Shown here: piece by piece, positions 34,444-43,237 of the stretch
Position numbering within the stretch: the first letter of the stretch is position 1
How the letters are laid out: the number at the start of each line of letters is the position of its first letter
From: Metallumcola ferriviriculae
GTDB taxonomy: Bacteria > Bacillota > JADQBR01
Length of the DNA stretch: 64,000 nucleotides
Direction of reading: 5' to 3'
Assembly: GCF_035573695.1 (NCBI RefSeq)
Contig: NZ_CP121694.1
Location: 1,154,501-1,218,500 of the forward strand
Notes under the pieces: generated by a model
The model's database searches: none
What the model saw: the letters and a program-made list of their open reading frames with translations, nothing else
What the model was told of the DNA's origin: nothing
Program-made: the position numbers and the translations under genes

Positions 34444-35808
34444 ATGGATAAATTGGAATTTAATAAGTTTGAAGAACTTGTGAGAATAGGGGAAATAGAT
34501 ACAGTAATAGTCGCTGCTGTGGATATGCAGGGTAAACTTTTTGGCAAAAGAATTCCCGCTGGTTATTTTATCGAAGAGGCCAAAAATGGAATTCACACCT
34601 GCTCAATAAACATGATTTGGGATGTGGAATTAGACATTGGTGATAATTTCGAATTTTCCAACTGGGACACCGGCTTTCAAGACATGAAAGCTGTGCCTGA
34701 TTTATCTACGATGCGGCTGTGCCCATGGTGTGATAAGACGGTTTTGGTTTTGGCTGATCTTCATAATGCTGAGGGCGATACCATATTGGAAATTGCACCA
34801 CGTAATATACTAAAAAAACAGCTAGAAAAAGCGAAGCAAATGGGTTACCAGAGCTTTGCGGCCTCAGAAATTGAATTTTACATTTTCCGTGAAACTCCTG
34901 ATTCCATCAGAGAAAAGAGTTTTGCTAACTTAAAGCCTTTGTTTGGTTACCCAGACGACTACTCTATTTACCGCCTGACTGTTGACGATTGGTTTCTCAG
35001 TCAACTGGTTCGTAATTTAGAGGCAGCAGCCATACCCGTCGAAGCACTCAAAGGGGAATGGGGTATGGGACAAATAGAGTTAAACCTCAGGTATTCCGAA
35101 GCTTTGGAAATGGCGGATAGAACGGCAATTTATAAAAATGGCATTAAAGAAATGGCTGTCTTAAATGAGTTAATGGCAACCTTTATGGCTCGTCCTCATA
35201 CCAATGATTCGGGGAGCAGTTGTCATACTCACTTTAGCTTCTGGGATAAAGACGGTAAACAAAACTTATTCTGGGATCCGGAGGATGAATACCAACTTTC
35301 AACGGTTGGACGTCATTTTTTAGGGGGCATAATGGCTTTGGCCCCGGAGTTTATGATATTTTATGCACCTTACATCAATTCCTATAAAAGACTAAAAGAC
35401 ACCGCGGGGGCTCCAAACACACTTACATGGGGATTTGATAATCGCACTGTATCAATTCGATGTGCCGGTAAAGAAGGTGGACGGCGAATAGAGAATAGAA
35501 TTCCAGGAGCAGATGCAAATTTATACTTAGTTTTAGCTGCGATGCTTGCCTCGGGATTGTATGGAATTGAAGAAAAAATTGATATCCCAAACCCATATTT
35601 GAATAATGCTTACGCAGATCCTAACGTGAAGAAATTACCCTCTAACTTGGTTGAGGCAGTAAGCCTACTGGAAAAAAGCGAACTAGCGCCAAAACTAATG
35701 GGTGAAGCGGTTATTAATCATTATCTCACCGCAGCTAAGAATGAAATAAACCGGTTTTTCTCATCTGTTACAGACTGGGAGAGAAAGAAGTATTTCGAGT
35801 TTATCTAG
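34444..35808 (+). CDS. Glutamine-synthetase-family enzyme, probable gamma-glutamyl-amine ligase
   Basis: 454 residues. Catalytic domain patterns: FAASEIEFYIF (metal Glu), GEWGMGQIELNL, SGSSCHTHFSFWD (the His/Asn ATP-ammonia loop, altered from classic GlnA) and GRRIENRIPGADANLYL (Arg/Glu signature). It lacks the strict GlnA adenylylation and ammonia-site sequences, and resembles the GlnA3/PuuA-like group that glutamylates amines or amino acids using ATP. With the gamma-glutamyl hydrolase at 37762 and a permease this gives a glutamylation/deglutamylation pair. The start follows AAGGAGTTG. Confidence 0.85.
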   Translation: MDKLEFNKFEELVRIGEIDTVIVAAVDMQGKLFGKRIPAGYFIEEAKNGIHTCSINMIWDVELDIGDNFEFSNWDTGFQDMKAVPDLSTMRLCPWCDKTVLVLADLHNAEGDTILEIAPRNILKKQLEKAKQMGYQSFAASEIEFYIFRETPDSIREKSFANLKPLFGYPDDYSIYRLTVDDWFLSQLVRNLEAAAIPVEALKGEWGMGQIELNLRYSEALEMADRTAIYKNGIKEMAVLNELMATFMARPHTNDSGSSCHTHFSFWDKDGKQNLFWDPEDEYQLSTVGRHFLGGIMALAPEFMIFYAPYINSYKRLKDTAGAPNTLTWGFDNRTVSIRCAGKEGGRRIENRIPGADANLYLVLAAMLASGLYGIEEKIDIPNPYLNNAYADPNVKKLPSNLVEAVSLLEKSELAPKLMGEAVINHYLTAAKNEINRFFSSVTDWERKKYFEFI

Positions 35809-35819
35809 GAGGGGAAACC

Positions 35820-37703
35820 ATGGATTTATGCAGCAAAATCTTAAAAATTGACCTTAGCACAAAAGAAGTTACAATCGAAACTAAAGACGAAGAATTTATG
35901 CGTATGTATCTTGGCGGAGGGGCTTTAGGTGTTTATTATTTATTAACTGAAATGCCCCCTGGAGCAGACGCCTTAGGCACTGAAAATAGGTTGGTATTTT
36001 CGGCAAGTGTAGTTGCTGGAGCCCCGATATCGGGGCTCAGCCGCTATACGGTAACAGCCCGTTCTCCGCTAACTGGATTAATTGGAGACTCCCAAGCAGG
36101 GGGAGACTTTGCGGTTGAACTACGGTCAACCGGTTATGTTGCAGTTGTTATAAAAGGTAAATCTGAAAACCCCGTATATATTATAATAACTGATGAAGGT
36201 GTAGAAATACGGGATGCGTCAAACTTATGGGGGCTAGAGCCCGCCCAATGTCAAAAAAACATTAAAGAACAATTAAATGATGATAAAGTAGTGGTTGCTC
36301 AAATAGGTGTTGGTGGTGAAAAACTTGTTCGTTTTGCCTGCATTGTAAGTGAACTCACTCATTTCAATGGGCGTACCGGAATGGGTGCAGTAATGGGATC
36401 GAAGAACCTTAAAGCGGTAGTAGTTCGCGGCAGAAACCGCCCTTCGTTTGATAATTCAGAAGCAATCAACGCTATAGCTAAGATGGGTGTGCAGAAATCC
36501 AAAGTTAATGATGGAGTCCAATTTTTAAGAAAATTGGGAACAGCTGGGGCTGTGGCAATACAAAACAGTACCGGGGGTTTACCAAGTAAGAATTTTTCCA
36601 ATTGTCAGCTAGAAGGTGCTGAGAGAATTTCCGGTGAAGAACTTTTCAAGTCCTTTCCGGTAAAAAGTGAAAGTTGTTATCGATGCGCCATTGCCTGCAA
36701 AAAGAAGTGGCAAAACCAAAATGAGCATGAAATTAACCTTGAATACGGAGCGCCGGAATATGAAAGTTTAGCTTCTTTAGGGGCCTACACAGGAGTTATT
36801 GACCCACTTGCTGTCATTAAGGCTAATGAACTTTGTTCAAAATTCACTTTGGACACCATATCCACCGGGGCCATAGTAGCCATGGCTATGGAATGTTATG
36901 AAAAAGGGATATTAACAAACAAACAAACTAATGGGCTTTCTCTTAAATTCGGAGATAGTGATGCATTGATTGAAATTATCAATATGATTGCAAAACGCCA
37001 GGGGATAGGGGATGAATTGGCGGAAGGTACACAAAGGGCGGCGGCTTTGTGGGGGAAAGGTGCTGAAGACTGTGTGATTGCAGTTAAAGGACTTGATTTG
37101 CCAGCACATATGCCAAGGATTAAAAAGTCATTATCTTTAGCATATGCGATTAATCCCTTTGGAGCGGATCATATGTCCAGTGAACATGATGGTATTTATT
37201 CAGTAGGTTCTGGCGAAAGTTGGGATATTTTAGCAAGCATAGGACTTTATGGGAGAACTCCTATTGAAAAACTAAACTCTGATAAGACCCGGTTCTATTT
37301 GTTTACTCAAAGATTTTATAGTTTATTAGATACTCTTAATCTTTGTGCTTTTTGTTTTGCTCCGGGGTGGTTATATGCGCCGGCAGAGTTAGTTGAAGTT
37401 GTTAAGGCTGTTACCGGTTGGAACGTTACCCTGCATGAACTGATGTTAGCTGGGGAAAGGCGTATTAATATGCAGCGCGTCTTTAACTCGATACATGGTG
37501 CTTCTCCGGCAGACGATACATTACCCAAAAGATTATTTATGCCTTTAGAATCAGGCCCTAGCGAAGGATATTCAGTGGATGAAGATGAGTTCAATCAGGC
37601 TAAGGATCTTTATTATTCTATGGCTGGTTGGGATAAGAGCACCGGTTGGCCTACGCATTCAAAGTTAACTGAACTGTCGTTAGATTGGTTAATATCTGGT
37701 TAA
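35820..37703 (+). CDS. aor: Aldehyde:ferredoxin oxidoreductase (tungsten-type AOR)
   Basis: 627 residues, full family length. The N-terminal domain (ILKIDLSTKEVTIE, YLGGGALGVYYLL) and FNGRTGMGAVMGSKNLKAV form the bis-pterin-binding part. The 4Fe-4S cluster is bound by CYRCAIACKKKW plus Cys in LNLCAFCFAPGW. The enzyme oxidises aldehydes to acids with ferredoxin, or the reverse. It sits 11 bases after the glutamine-synthetase-like gene and in the same operon. In an anaerobe it could perform the aldehyde step that an NAD-linked dehydrogenase (PuuC) performs in the aerobic Puu pathway. No pterin or tungstate genes lie in the window. Confidence 0.92.
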   Translation: MDLCSKILKIDLSTKEVTIETKDEEFMRMYLGGGALGVYYLLTEMPPGADALGTENRLVFSASVVAGAPISGLSRYTVTARSPLTGLIGDSQAGGDFAVELRSTGYVAVVIKGKSENPVYIIITDEGVEIRDASNLWGLEPAQCQKNIKEQLNDDKVVVAQIGVGGEKLVRFACIVSELTHFNGRTGMGAVMGSKNLKAVVVRGRNRPSFDNSEAINAIAKMGVQKSKVNDGVQFLRKLGTAGAVAIQNSTGGLPSKNFSNCQLEGAERISGEELFKSFPVKSESCYRCAIACKKKWQNQNEHEINLEYGAPEYESLASLGAYTGVIDPLAVIKANELCSKFTLDTISTGAIVAMAMECYEKGILTNKQTNGLSLKFGDSDALIEIINMIAKRQGIGDELAEGTQRAAALWGKGAEDCVIAVKGLDLPAHMPRIKKSLSLAYAINPFGADHMSSEHDGIYSVGSGESWDILASIGLYGRTPIEKLNSDKTRFYLFTQRFYSLLDTLNLCAFCFAPGWLYAPAELVEVVKAVTGWNVTLHELMLAGERRINMQRVFNSIHGASPADDTLPKRLFMPLESGPSEGYSVDEDEFNQAKDLYYSMAGWDKSTGWPTHSKLTELSLDWLISG

Positions 37704-37761
37704 GTATTAATACTTGAGAGGGATAAACTAAAAATTTTTTGGCCTAACTGGGGGGATGTAG

Positions 37762-38496
37762 ATGAAACCAATTATAGGCATTTCATGTGGCATACAAAAT
37801 ATCAAATATTATCAAAATTGCCAAGAAAAAGATACCTGCTGGATATTACCAACTCATTATGTTAAAGCGGTAATCAGTGCAGGAGGCATCCCAATAATTT
37901 TACCTTATGTCCGCGAGAAAGAGGAAATTATTTATGCAATTAATGGCTTAATCATCAGTGGTGGAGGCGACATTTCCCCAGAAGTTTATTGTAAAGAAAG
38001 GCACCTTAAAACTTACGATTGCAACATAGAACGAGATACTTTTGAAATTGATTTGGTCAAATTGGCCATTGAATATAATATTCCTACTTTGGCAATCTGT
38101 AGAGGTATGCAAATTTTAAATGTTACATTGGGTGGAACTTTAAATCAGCATATTCCTGAACAGATGCCATCTACCGTTTGTCATTGGCAGAAAGACTCTG
38201 AGCAATCGGGAACACATCAAATAGATATTTTATCAGACAAACTAGCAAAAGCTATGCATGTTAATCCAGGTGAAAGTGTAAAGGTGAATTCTTTTCATCA
38301 TCAGTCAGTTGCCCGAATTGGTAGTAATTTGACCGTTGCCGCAAAATCAAAAGATGGTATTATTGAAGGCTTAGAAAATGAGCATCATGATTGGATGTTG
38401 GGAGTACAATGGCATCCAGAGTTGATAGGAAACGGTAATACTACTCAGAAACACTTATTTGAAACACTTATTGAACAAGCTAGTCAACAAAAATAG
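37762..38496 (+). CDS. Gamma-glutamyl hydrolase, class I glutamine amidotransferase (PuuD-like)
   Basis: 244 residues. Nucleophile Cys in AICRGMQILNV; oxyanion strand LIISGGGDISPEVY; catalytic His-Glu in GVQWHPEL; NSFHHQSV is a further family patch. This is the peptidase C26 type that hydrolyses gamma-glutamyl-GABA and related conjugates. The start ATG 37762 follows GGGGGGATG. Its companion glutamine-synthetase-like ligase is two genes upstream. Confidence 0.9.
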   Translation: MKPIIGISCGIQNIKYYQNCQEKDTCWILPTHYVKAVISAGGIPIILPYVREKEEIIYAINGLIISGGGDISPEVYCKERHLKTYDCNIERDTFEIDLVKLAIEYNIPTLAICRGMQILNVTLGGTLNQHIPEQMPSTVCHWQKDSEQSGTHQIDILSDKLAKAMHVNPGESVKVNSFHHQSVARIGSNLTVAAKSKDGIIEGLENEHHDWMLGVQWHPELIGNGNTTQKHLFETLIEQASQQK

Positions 38497-38517
38497 TTGT
38501 ACGAGGAGTGGGTTATA

Positions 38518-39636
38518 ATGTATATTTCGGATATTAGTATTTATATTCTGCAGTTACCCCTGACAAATCCGTTTCAAACAGGGTTTGGTAGAGTGGACAG
38601 TAAAAGAACCGTATTAATTAAGATGAGGACTAATAGCGGGCTTATTGGTTTCGGTGAAGCAGCTGCCTTTGAAGCCCCGCTTTATAATCATGAGACTATA
38701 GACACTTGCGTTTATATTATTGAAAAAATACTGGCTCCAGTACTTTTGGATAATAAAATTTGCGAAATAGAAGATTTAAACAAGTTGTTTAGAAAATTCA
38801 AAGGACATAATATAGCGAAATGCAGTTTGGAAATGGCCCTGTGGGATATAAAATCTCAAGAGGCTAATCTATCTTTAGCCCAGAAACTAGGGGGTATAAA
38901 AGACAAAATAGGTGTGGGAGAAAGCATCGGGCTAAAGACTTCAATTAAAGCTACATTAGAGGAAGTAGATGAACGATTAGACAGTGGTTTTCAAAGAATA
39001 AAATTAAAAATAACACCAGGTTGGGATATTCAAATTGTTGATGCAGTTAGGAATCATTTTGGGAATATACCGTTAATGGTAGACGCTAACTCCTCGTATT
39101 CTTTAAAAGAATTTCCAGTGTTAAAACAGTTAGATGAATATGATTTAATGATGATTGAACAGCCTTTAAATAGTGATGATCTTTGGGATCATGCCAAAAT
39201 TCAAAGAAAGTTGAATACGCCTATTTGTCTGGATGAAAGTATAAAAAGCATAGAACATGCCCGTAAAGCAATTGAAATGGGAAGTTGCAAAGTAATTAAT
39301 ATAAAGCCTAGCAGGGTAGGTGGTATTCTAGAAGCGAAAATAATTCATGACTTGTGTCAAGAAAATGACGTGCCGGTCTGGTGTGGTGGAATGCTTGAGA
39401 CGGGTATTGGTCGTGCTTTTTGTATCGCCCTGTCGTCATTACCCAACTTTAGGCTTCCGGGCGATATATCTCCCAGTAATTTTTTTTATGAGGCTGATGT
39501 ATTAGCAGACTCTTATCAAGTAGATAGTGAGGGGTTTATAAAAGTTAGCACCAATAAAGGTTTGGGATATGAAATAGAAACTGATATGATTGAAAGGTAT
39601 AAGGTTAGTCAAATAGATCTTACTACAAAGCTATAG
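38518..39636 (+). CDS. Enolase-superfamily N-acylamino-acid racemase/OSBS-like enzyme
   Basis: 372 residues from ATG 38518 behind GAGGAG. Catalytic residues typical of the MLE/NSAR-OSBS subgroup: Lys pair in IKLKITPG, Asp in MVDANSS, Glu in MIEQPL, Asp in CLDESI, Lys in INIKPSRVGG, and the marker WCGGMLETGIGRAF. The subgroup either makes o-succinylbenzoate in menaquinone synthesis or racemises N-acyl amino acids. No men genes are nearby, while an M20 deacylase and amino-acid catabolic genes are, which favours racemisation. The operon appears to end here. Confidence 0.85.
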   Translation: MYISDISIYILQLPLTNPFQTGFGRVDSKRTVLIKMRTNSGLIGFGEAAAFEAPLYNHETIDTCVYIIEKILAPVLLDNKICEIEDLNKLFRKFKGHNIAKCSLEMALWDIKSQEANLSLAQKLGGIKDKIGVGESIGLKTSIKATLEEVDERLDSGFQRIKLKITPGWDIQIVDAVRNHFGNIPLMVDANSSYSLKEFPVLKQLDEYDLMMIEQPLNSDDLWDHAKIQRKLNTPICLDESIKSIEHARKAIEMGSCKVINIKPSRVGGILEAKIIHDLCQENDVPVWCGGMLETGIGRAFCIALSSLPNFRLPGDISPSNFFYEADVLADSYQVDSEGFIKVSTNKGLGYEIETDMIERYKVSQIDLTTKL

Positions 39637-39647
39637 AAATGAACAAG

Positions 39648-39980
39648 CTACAAAAGTATGTAAACAACTCACAATGTGGATTTGTGTCGTCAACAGGATA
39701 TTTCTATGATTTATTGCGGGCCCTTAAAGGCTTACATACCTATCAAAACATGTCACAAATAAGACAAGAACTCCCTATATATATTTTTTCTGGAGACAAA
39801 GACCCTGTTGGGAACTTCGGAAAAGGAATCAAAAACCTGGTCTCTTCATATCATCAACACGGGCTGCAGGATGTTACCTACAAGCTATATCCCGAGGGAA
39901 GACACGAAATGCTGAACGAAACCAACAAAGACGAGGTAATTGAAGACACCTTAGCCTGGTTAAGAAAACATTGCGAATAA
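39648..39980 (+). pseudogene. Truncated duplicate of the alpha/beta hydrolase C-terminus
   Basis: Encodes the last ~110 residues of the hydrolase at 23579-24508 (YVNNSQCGFVSSTGYFYDLL to the terminal LRKHCE) with the acid and His but no nucleophile. It lacks the N-terminal two thirds, so it cannot be an active enzyme. It starts right after the racemase-like gene, where a short frame MNKLQK precedes the duplicated part. It is the second arm of a direct repeat that brackets the 24.5-39.6 kb catabolic block. Confidence 0.88.
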
Positions 39981-39995
39981 ACTGTGCTTTAATTA
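39649..39995 (+). repeat. Direct repeat copy 2: 3' third of hydrolase gene
   Basis: Nearly identical to 24176-24525; both end with TGTGCTTTAAT. Copy 1 is the full gene; copy 2 is the duplicate. Confidence 0.9.
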
Positions 39996-40014
39996 TTTGA
40001 GGGGGAGCAACACT

Positions 40015-40266
40015 CTAGTCTGCCCCAAACCGTTGGTAAGCCCGTGCAGCCTGTTTGATGGTACTCCTACATTCCGGGTATTCCATGAATTTACCATGCA
40101 CCCGAGCAAAGGCTTCTCGTAACTCTGCGCTTTCCTCTAACACTTCGGTAGTTATATCAAGAAAGCTTATTATGCTATTTACTAAATGATCTCTTTGTCT
40201 TGGTTCGCTTTCCTTAATTTCCTCAGCTAATTTTTCAAAAACCCGCATACCCTGGTCTAATATCAT
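40015..40266 (-). CDS. Small hypothetical helical protein
   Basis: 83 residues, predicted all-helical and acidic (FEKLAEEIKESEPRQRDHLV, AFARVHGKFMEYPECRS). A strong GGAGG lies 7 bases before ATG 40266, so it is probably expressed. I do not recognise the family. It stands alone between the duplicated hydrolase fragment and a symporter remnant. Confidence 0.6.
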   Translation of the reverse strand: MILDQGMRVFEKLAEEIKESEPRQRDHLVNSIISFLDITTEVLEESAELREAFARVHGKFMEYPECRSTIKQAARAYQRFGAD

Positions 40267-40318
40267 ATTCTAGCCTCCAATCTTTTTGTTTAGTTTAACC
40301 GTGATTGGCAAGCCTTAG

Positions 40319-40465
40319 CCGGCGGTCGCTTGGATAGGTCTCTCTGGTATTTCTCGTACCAGTGTAAATGTCGCCGGAGACCTGACTGCCAGCATGGTGA
40401 TGGACCGTTGGCTGCAGCTAGATAAAAATGCAGCTAGCGCTGCCAAAGAAACACATGGAGCGTAA
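40319..40465 (+). pseudogene. SLC1-type dicarboxylate/cation symporter, C-terminal remnant
   Basis: Reads PAVAWIGLSGISRTSVNVAG, then DLTASMVMDRWLQLDKNA, to TAA at 40463. This corresponds to the R-T-x-x-N-V-x-GD motif near the end of GltP/DctA transporters. An in-frame TAG directly precedes it and the remaining gene is missing. It is a decayed gene end, not a working transporter. Confidence 0.75.
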
Positions 40466-40700
40466 ACTTTATTGAGCAATGGTATTATAAGTTCAGAATA
40501 ATAAAAAAGGGATATTGCGGTCAATAATTTAATAAGTGCTTTAAGGGGGGACAAGCATTGGGGTAAGCAGGGGACTAAATTAGATGTTTATGCCAAGTGG
40601 GTTAAGTAAAATATTTTACAGTTTTTTCCCGGCATTCAACTTATAATGAATACATCTAAGAGAAGGAGGAGTTAAAATTGTTCAGGGAGGGGAAAATGAA

Positions 40701-41345
40701 ATGATACTAGGGATAAGTGCAAGCGGTAGAAAAGAGGGAATTACCAGTAAGGCAGTAAAAGCTATCTTAGAAACTACCGGTTTAGAAACCGAATATATAT
40801 CCTTGGCCGGCAAAAAAATTAATGGCTGCATCGGTTGTACAGGGTGTGCTGCCGATAATCAGTGTCGGGTCAAAGATGATTGGATTGAAATAGGGGAAAA
40901 AATGTTAAAGGCGGACGCAATTGTTTTTGGGGCACCCAATTATTACGGAACAATTAATGCACTTGGCCATGCGTGTTTGGAGCGAACATTTTGCTTCCGT
41001 CATCGAGAAGCATTTAATTTAGCGGGTAAATTGGGTATTGCGGTTAGTACAAGCTACGGCAGAGAGAAAGAAGACCCAGTGCATTTAATTATTAAGAACT
41101 TCATGATAGCTAATATGATGCCAGTAATTGATACTGTCTCTGCCCAGGGGTATTCACAATGTTACACGTGTGGATATGGTCATGATTGTGGGGTAGGAAG
41201 TGTTGTTAAAAAACATGGATTCATAGAAAAAATTGAAGAAAAACATTACCCTCCTTGTTTTAAAGAACAGGAAGACGCAGTATTACAAACATACAAAAGT
41301 GGTAAACTGTTAGGTTCCATATTACAGAACAGGGATAAAGTATAG
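40701..41345 (+). CDS. Flavodoxin-family (NADPH-dependent FMN reductase-like) protein
   Basis: 214 residues. The N-terminal flavodoxin-like fold (ILGISASGRKEGITSKAVKA) binds FMN phosphate; INGCIGCTGCAADNQC is a Cys-rich patch common in iron-sulfur flavoproteins of anaerobes; APNYYGTINA is the second flavin contact; a further Cys group occurs at CYTCGYGHDCGVG. It could bind FMN and an Fe-S cluster and transfer electrons from ferredoxin. The start at 40701 has GGAGGGG 8 bases upstream. No partner gene adjoins it. Confidence 0.82.
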   Translation: MILGISASGRKEGITSKAVKAILETTGLETEYISLAGKKINGCIGCTGCAADNQCRVKDDWIEIGEKMLKADAIVFGAPNYYGTINALGHACLERTFCFRHREAFNLAGKLGIAVSTSYGREKEDPVHLIIKNFMIANMMPVIDTVSAQGYSQCYTCGYGHDCGVGSVVKKHGFIEKIEEKHYPPCFKEQEDAVLQTYKSGKLLGSILQNRDKV

Positions 41346-41423
41346 TCGCCATCAACCAAGCGTCGCCGAGTATTGGCCACAAAAGCTCCTTAGAGAAGAA
41401 TATCAAAGGCGGAAAGCCCAGCA

Positions 41424-42062
41424 TTACTTGTCCAATTTCCTTATAATACTGGTAACCTCTTCGTCGGTGGTCTGTCCAAAGTTATAATAAAACTGCCCCA
41501 CGGCAAAGAAAGGCTCCGGCGTTGCCAGGCATATCACATGGTCCACTGTCGTGCTGACCAATTCAACCGCTTCCTTGGTGGCAACCGGCACGGCAAGTAT
41601 AAGGCGGGCCGGCCTCTTATTTTTTACTGCCTGCAGGGATGCCAGCACCGTCAAACCTGTAGCCATCCCGTCGTCCACCACAATTACAGTCTTGCCGGCG
41701 AGTTCCTTACTGCGCAAATCCTTACGGTAGACTTGGTCACGACGCTTTAGTTCGGCCATTTCTTTACCAATGATTGGTTTGAGGTCCGCGGTTGTTATCT
41801 GTCTTCTGAAAAGCAGCTGTTCGTTGTAAATTATTGTTCCGTCGGGAGTAATAGCGCCAGCTGCCACTTCCGGATCGTTTGCTGTTCCCACCTTTCTGGG
41901 AATTATTAAATCCAACGCTGCACCCAGTTTTTTAACAATAGGCGCCGCAACCATAATTCCTCCCCGAGGAATAGCCACAACTACGGTGTCTTTTCCATGG
42001 TAAGCTTTCAATTCTTGAGCCAACTTTTCACCTGCGTCTGTTCGATCCTGATATATTATCAT
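41424..42062 (-). CDS. Phosphoribosyltransferase-family protein
   Basis: About 212 residues. VIVVDDGMATG is the PRPP-binding motif; VAIPRGGIMVAAPIV and DLIIPRKVGTANDPEVAAGA are conserved in the erythromycin-esterase-neighbour/ComF-like PRTase group of unknown substrate. ATG 42062 (MIIYQDRTDAG) has AGGTGGGG upstream and is preferred to the longer frame from 42113. It is downstream of the cation exchanger on the same strand and may be co-transcribed. Confidence 0.82.
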   Translation of the reverse strand: MIIYQDRTDAGEKLAQELKAYHGKDTVVVAIPRGGIMVAAPIVKKLGAALDLIIPRKVGTANDPEVAAGAITPDGTIIYNEQLLFRRQITTADLKPIIGKEMAELKRRDQVYRKDLRSKELAGKTVIVVDDGMATGLTVLASLQAVKNKRPARLILAVPVATKEAVELVSTTVDHVICLATPEPFFAVGQFYYNFGQTTDEEVTSIIRKLDK

Positions 42063-42146
42063 TTCATAACCCCACCTGTTTGCCATCCCCTTATCTGTAA
42101 TTATTTTCCCCAACGGCCTTTTTCCAATACGAATATAGCGGTGTAT

Positions 42147-43148
42147 TTAATGGCCGCCTCCTGTTAATACAACGGCAATTATAAATACGAAATATAATGA
42201 GCTCACGCCAATTAAAGTTTTAGGACTAATGCTGCGCTTAAAATATAAGGTTCCGTAAACAATTGCCGCGGATAACAACGCTAAAACTGCACTTACTACA
42301 GCAAGGGTACTTAATTCCCACGGTGTGAAGGCAATTCCTAAAGCAGGTATAAGTGAGCTCTGAAACACCATTGCTCCGGTTATATTTCCTAGAGCTAAAG
42401 TATCTTTTCCTTTTCTTATCCAAATTAAGCTGTTGAACTTCTCCGGTAATTCCGTAGCAACAGGGGCAATAATGATTGATAGTACAAATGCCGGGAGACC
42501 TATTACTTGGGATAAATATTTAATAGAATCTACGAATAGATGTGCACCCAGCACGATAATGCCCAAAGCGAAGGCCGCCTGCAGCAGAATTATGCCAAGA
42601 GATGGGTCGGTGCTTTTTTTAGCAAATTTTAAGGGATGTAGTTCAGCATCTGTATCAGCTTTAGTATCATCCTTGACAGTGAGGTATACATAAACAACAT
42701 AGGCAGCCACTAAACCAAATACTATGACTTGTTTAAAGCCTGGCGGCATAAAGGCAGCAGCTATTGCTATGGAAAAAACAATCAAAAAGAAGAGTAAATC
42801 TCTGCGCATGACGCCTTCATTAATAAGCATGTGTTCTCGCCGTTTACCTCCAACTTTAAATAATGTTCCGGCTATACCAACTACACCCAAAGCTAATGTT
42901 GCTAACATAAAGGGGGCACCTAATATAGCCCCAATTCCGATATGACTTGCTTCATCGCCGGTACCAAATAATATTGCGATCACCGGTATCATTGTTTCCG
43001 GAAGGGCAGTTCCTACCGCTGCCAGTACACTTCCTACAGTTCCCTCGGAAAGGTTTAACTTCTTTCCCAACCACTCAATACCATTAGTAAAAACCTCTGC
43101 ACCAAAAAGAATTACTCCAAGGCTAAATATTAAAATAATTATTTCCAT
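42147..43148 (-). CDS. CaCA-family cation exchanger (Na/Ca or Mn/H type)
   Basis: 333-residue membrane protein with about 10 helices and the two alpha repeats of CaCA antiporters: GTVGSVLAAVGTALPETMIPV (alpha-1) and LSIIIAPVATELPEKFNSL (alpha-2). It exports divalent cations in exchange for Na+ or H+. A yybP-ykoY (manganese) riboswitch on the same strand (44845-44705) points to Mn2+ efflux, but an insertion sequence now lies between riboswitch and gene. ATG 43148 follows AAAGGGGATC. Confidence 0.88.
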   Translation of the reverse strand: MEIIILIFSLGVILFGAEVFTNGIEWLGKKLNLSEGTVGSVLAAVGTALPETMIPVIAILFGTGDEASHIGIGAILGAPFMLATLALGVVGIAGTLFKVGGKRREHMLINEGVMRRDLLFFLIVFSIAIAAAFMPPGFKQVIVFGLVAAYVVYVYLTVKDDTKADTDAELHPLKFAKKSTDPSLGIILLQAAFALGIIVLGAHLFVDSIKYLSQVIGLPAFVLSIIIAPVATELPEKFNSLIWIRKGKDTLALGNITGAMVFQSSLIPALGIAFTPWELSTLAVVSAVLALLSAAIVYGTLYFKRSISPKTLIGVSSLYFVFIIAVVLTGGGH

Positions 43149-43237
43149 GTTAGATCCCCTTTCTTTTGATAGCTTTTAATATAGTTAGTTGAGTAAATTT
43201 CATAACTCTAAACCATTGGTATATCAGTAAAAATTCG

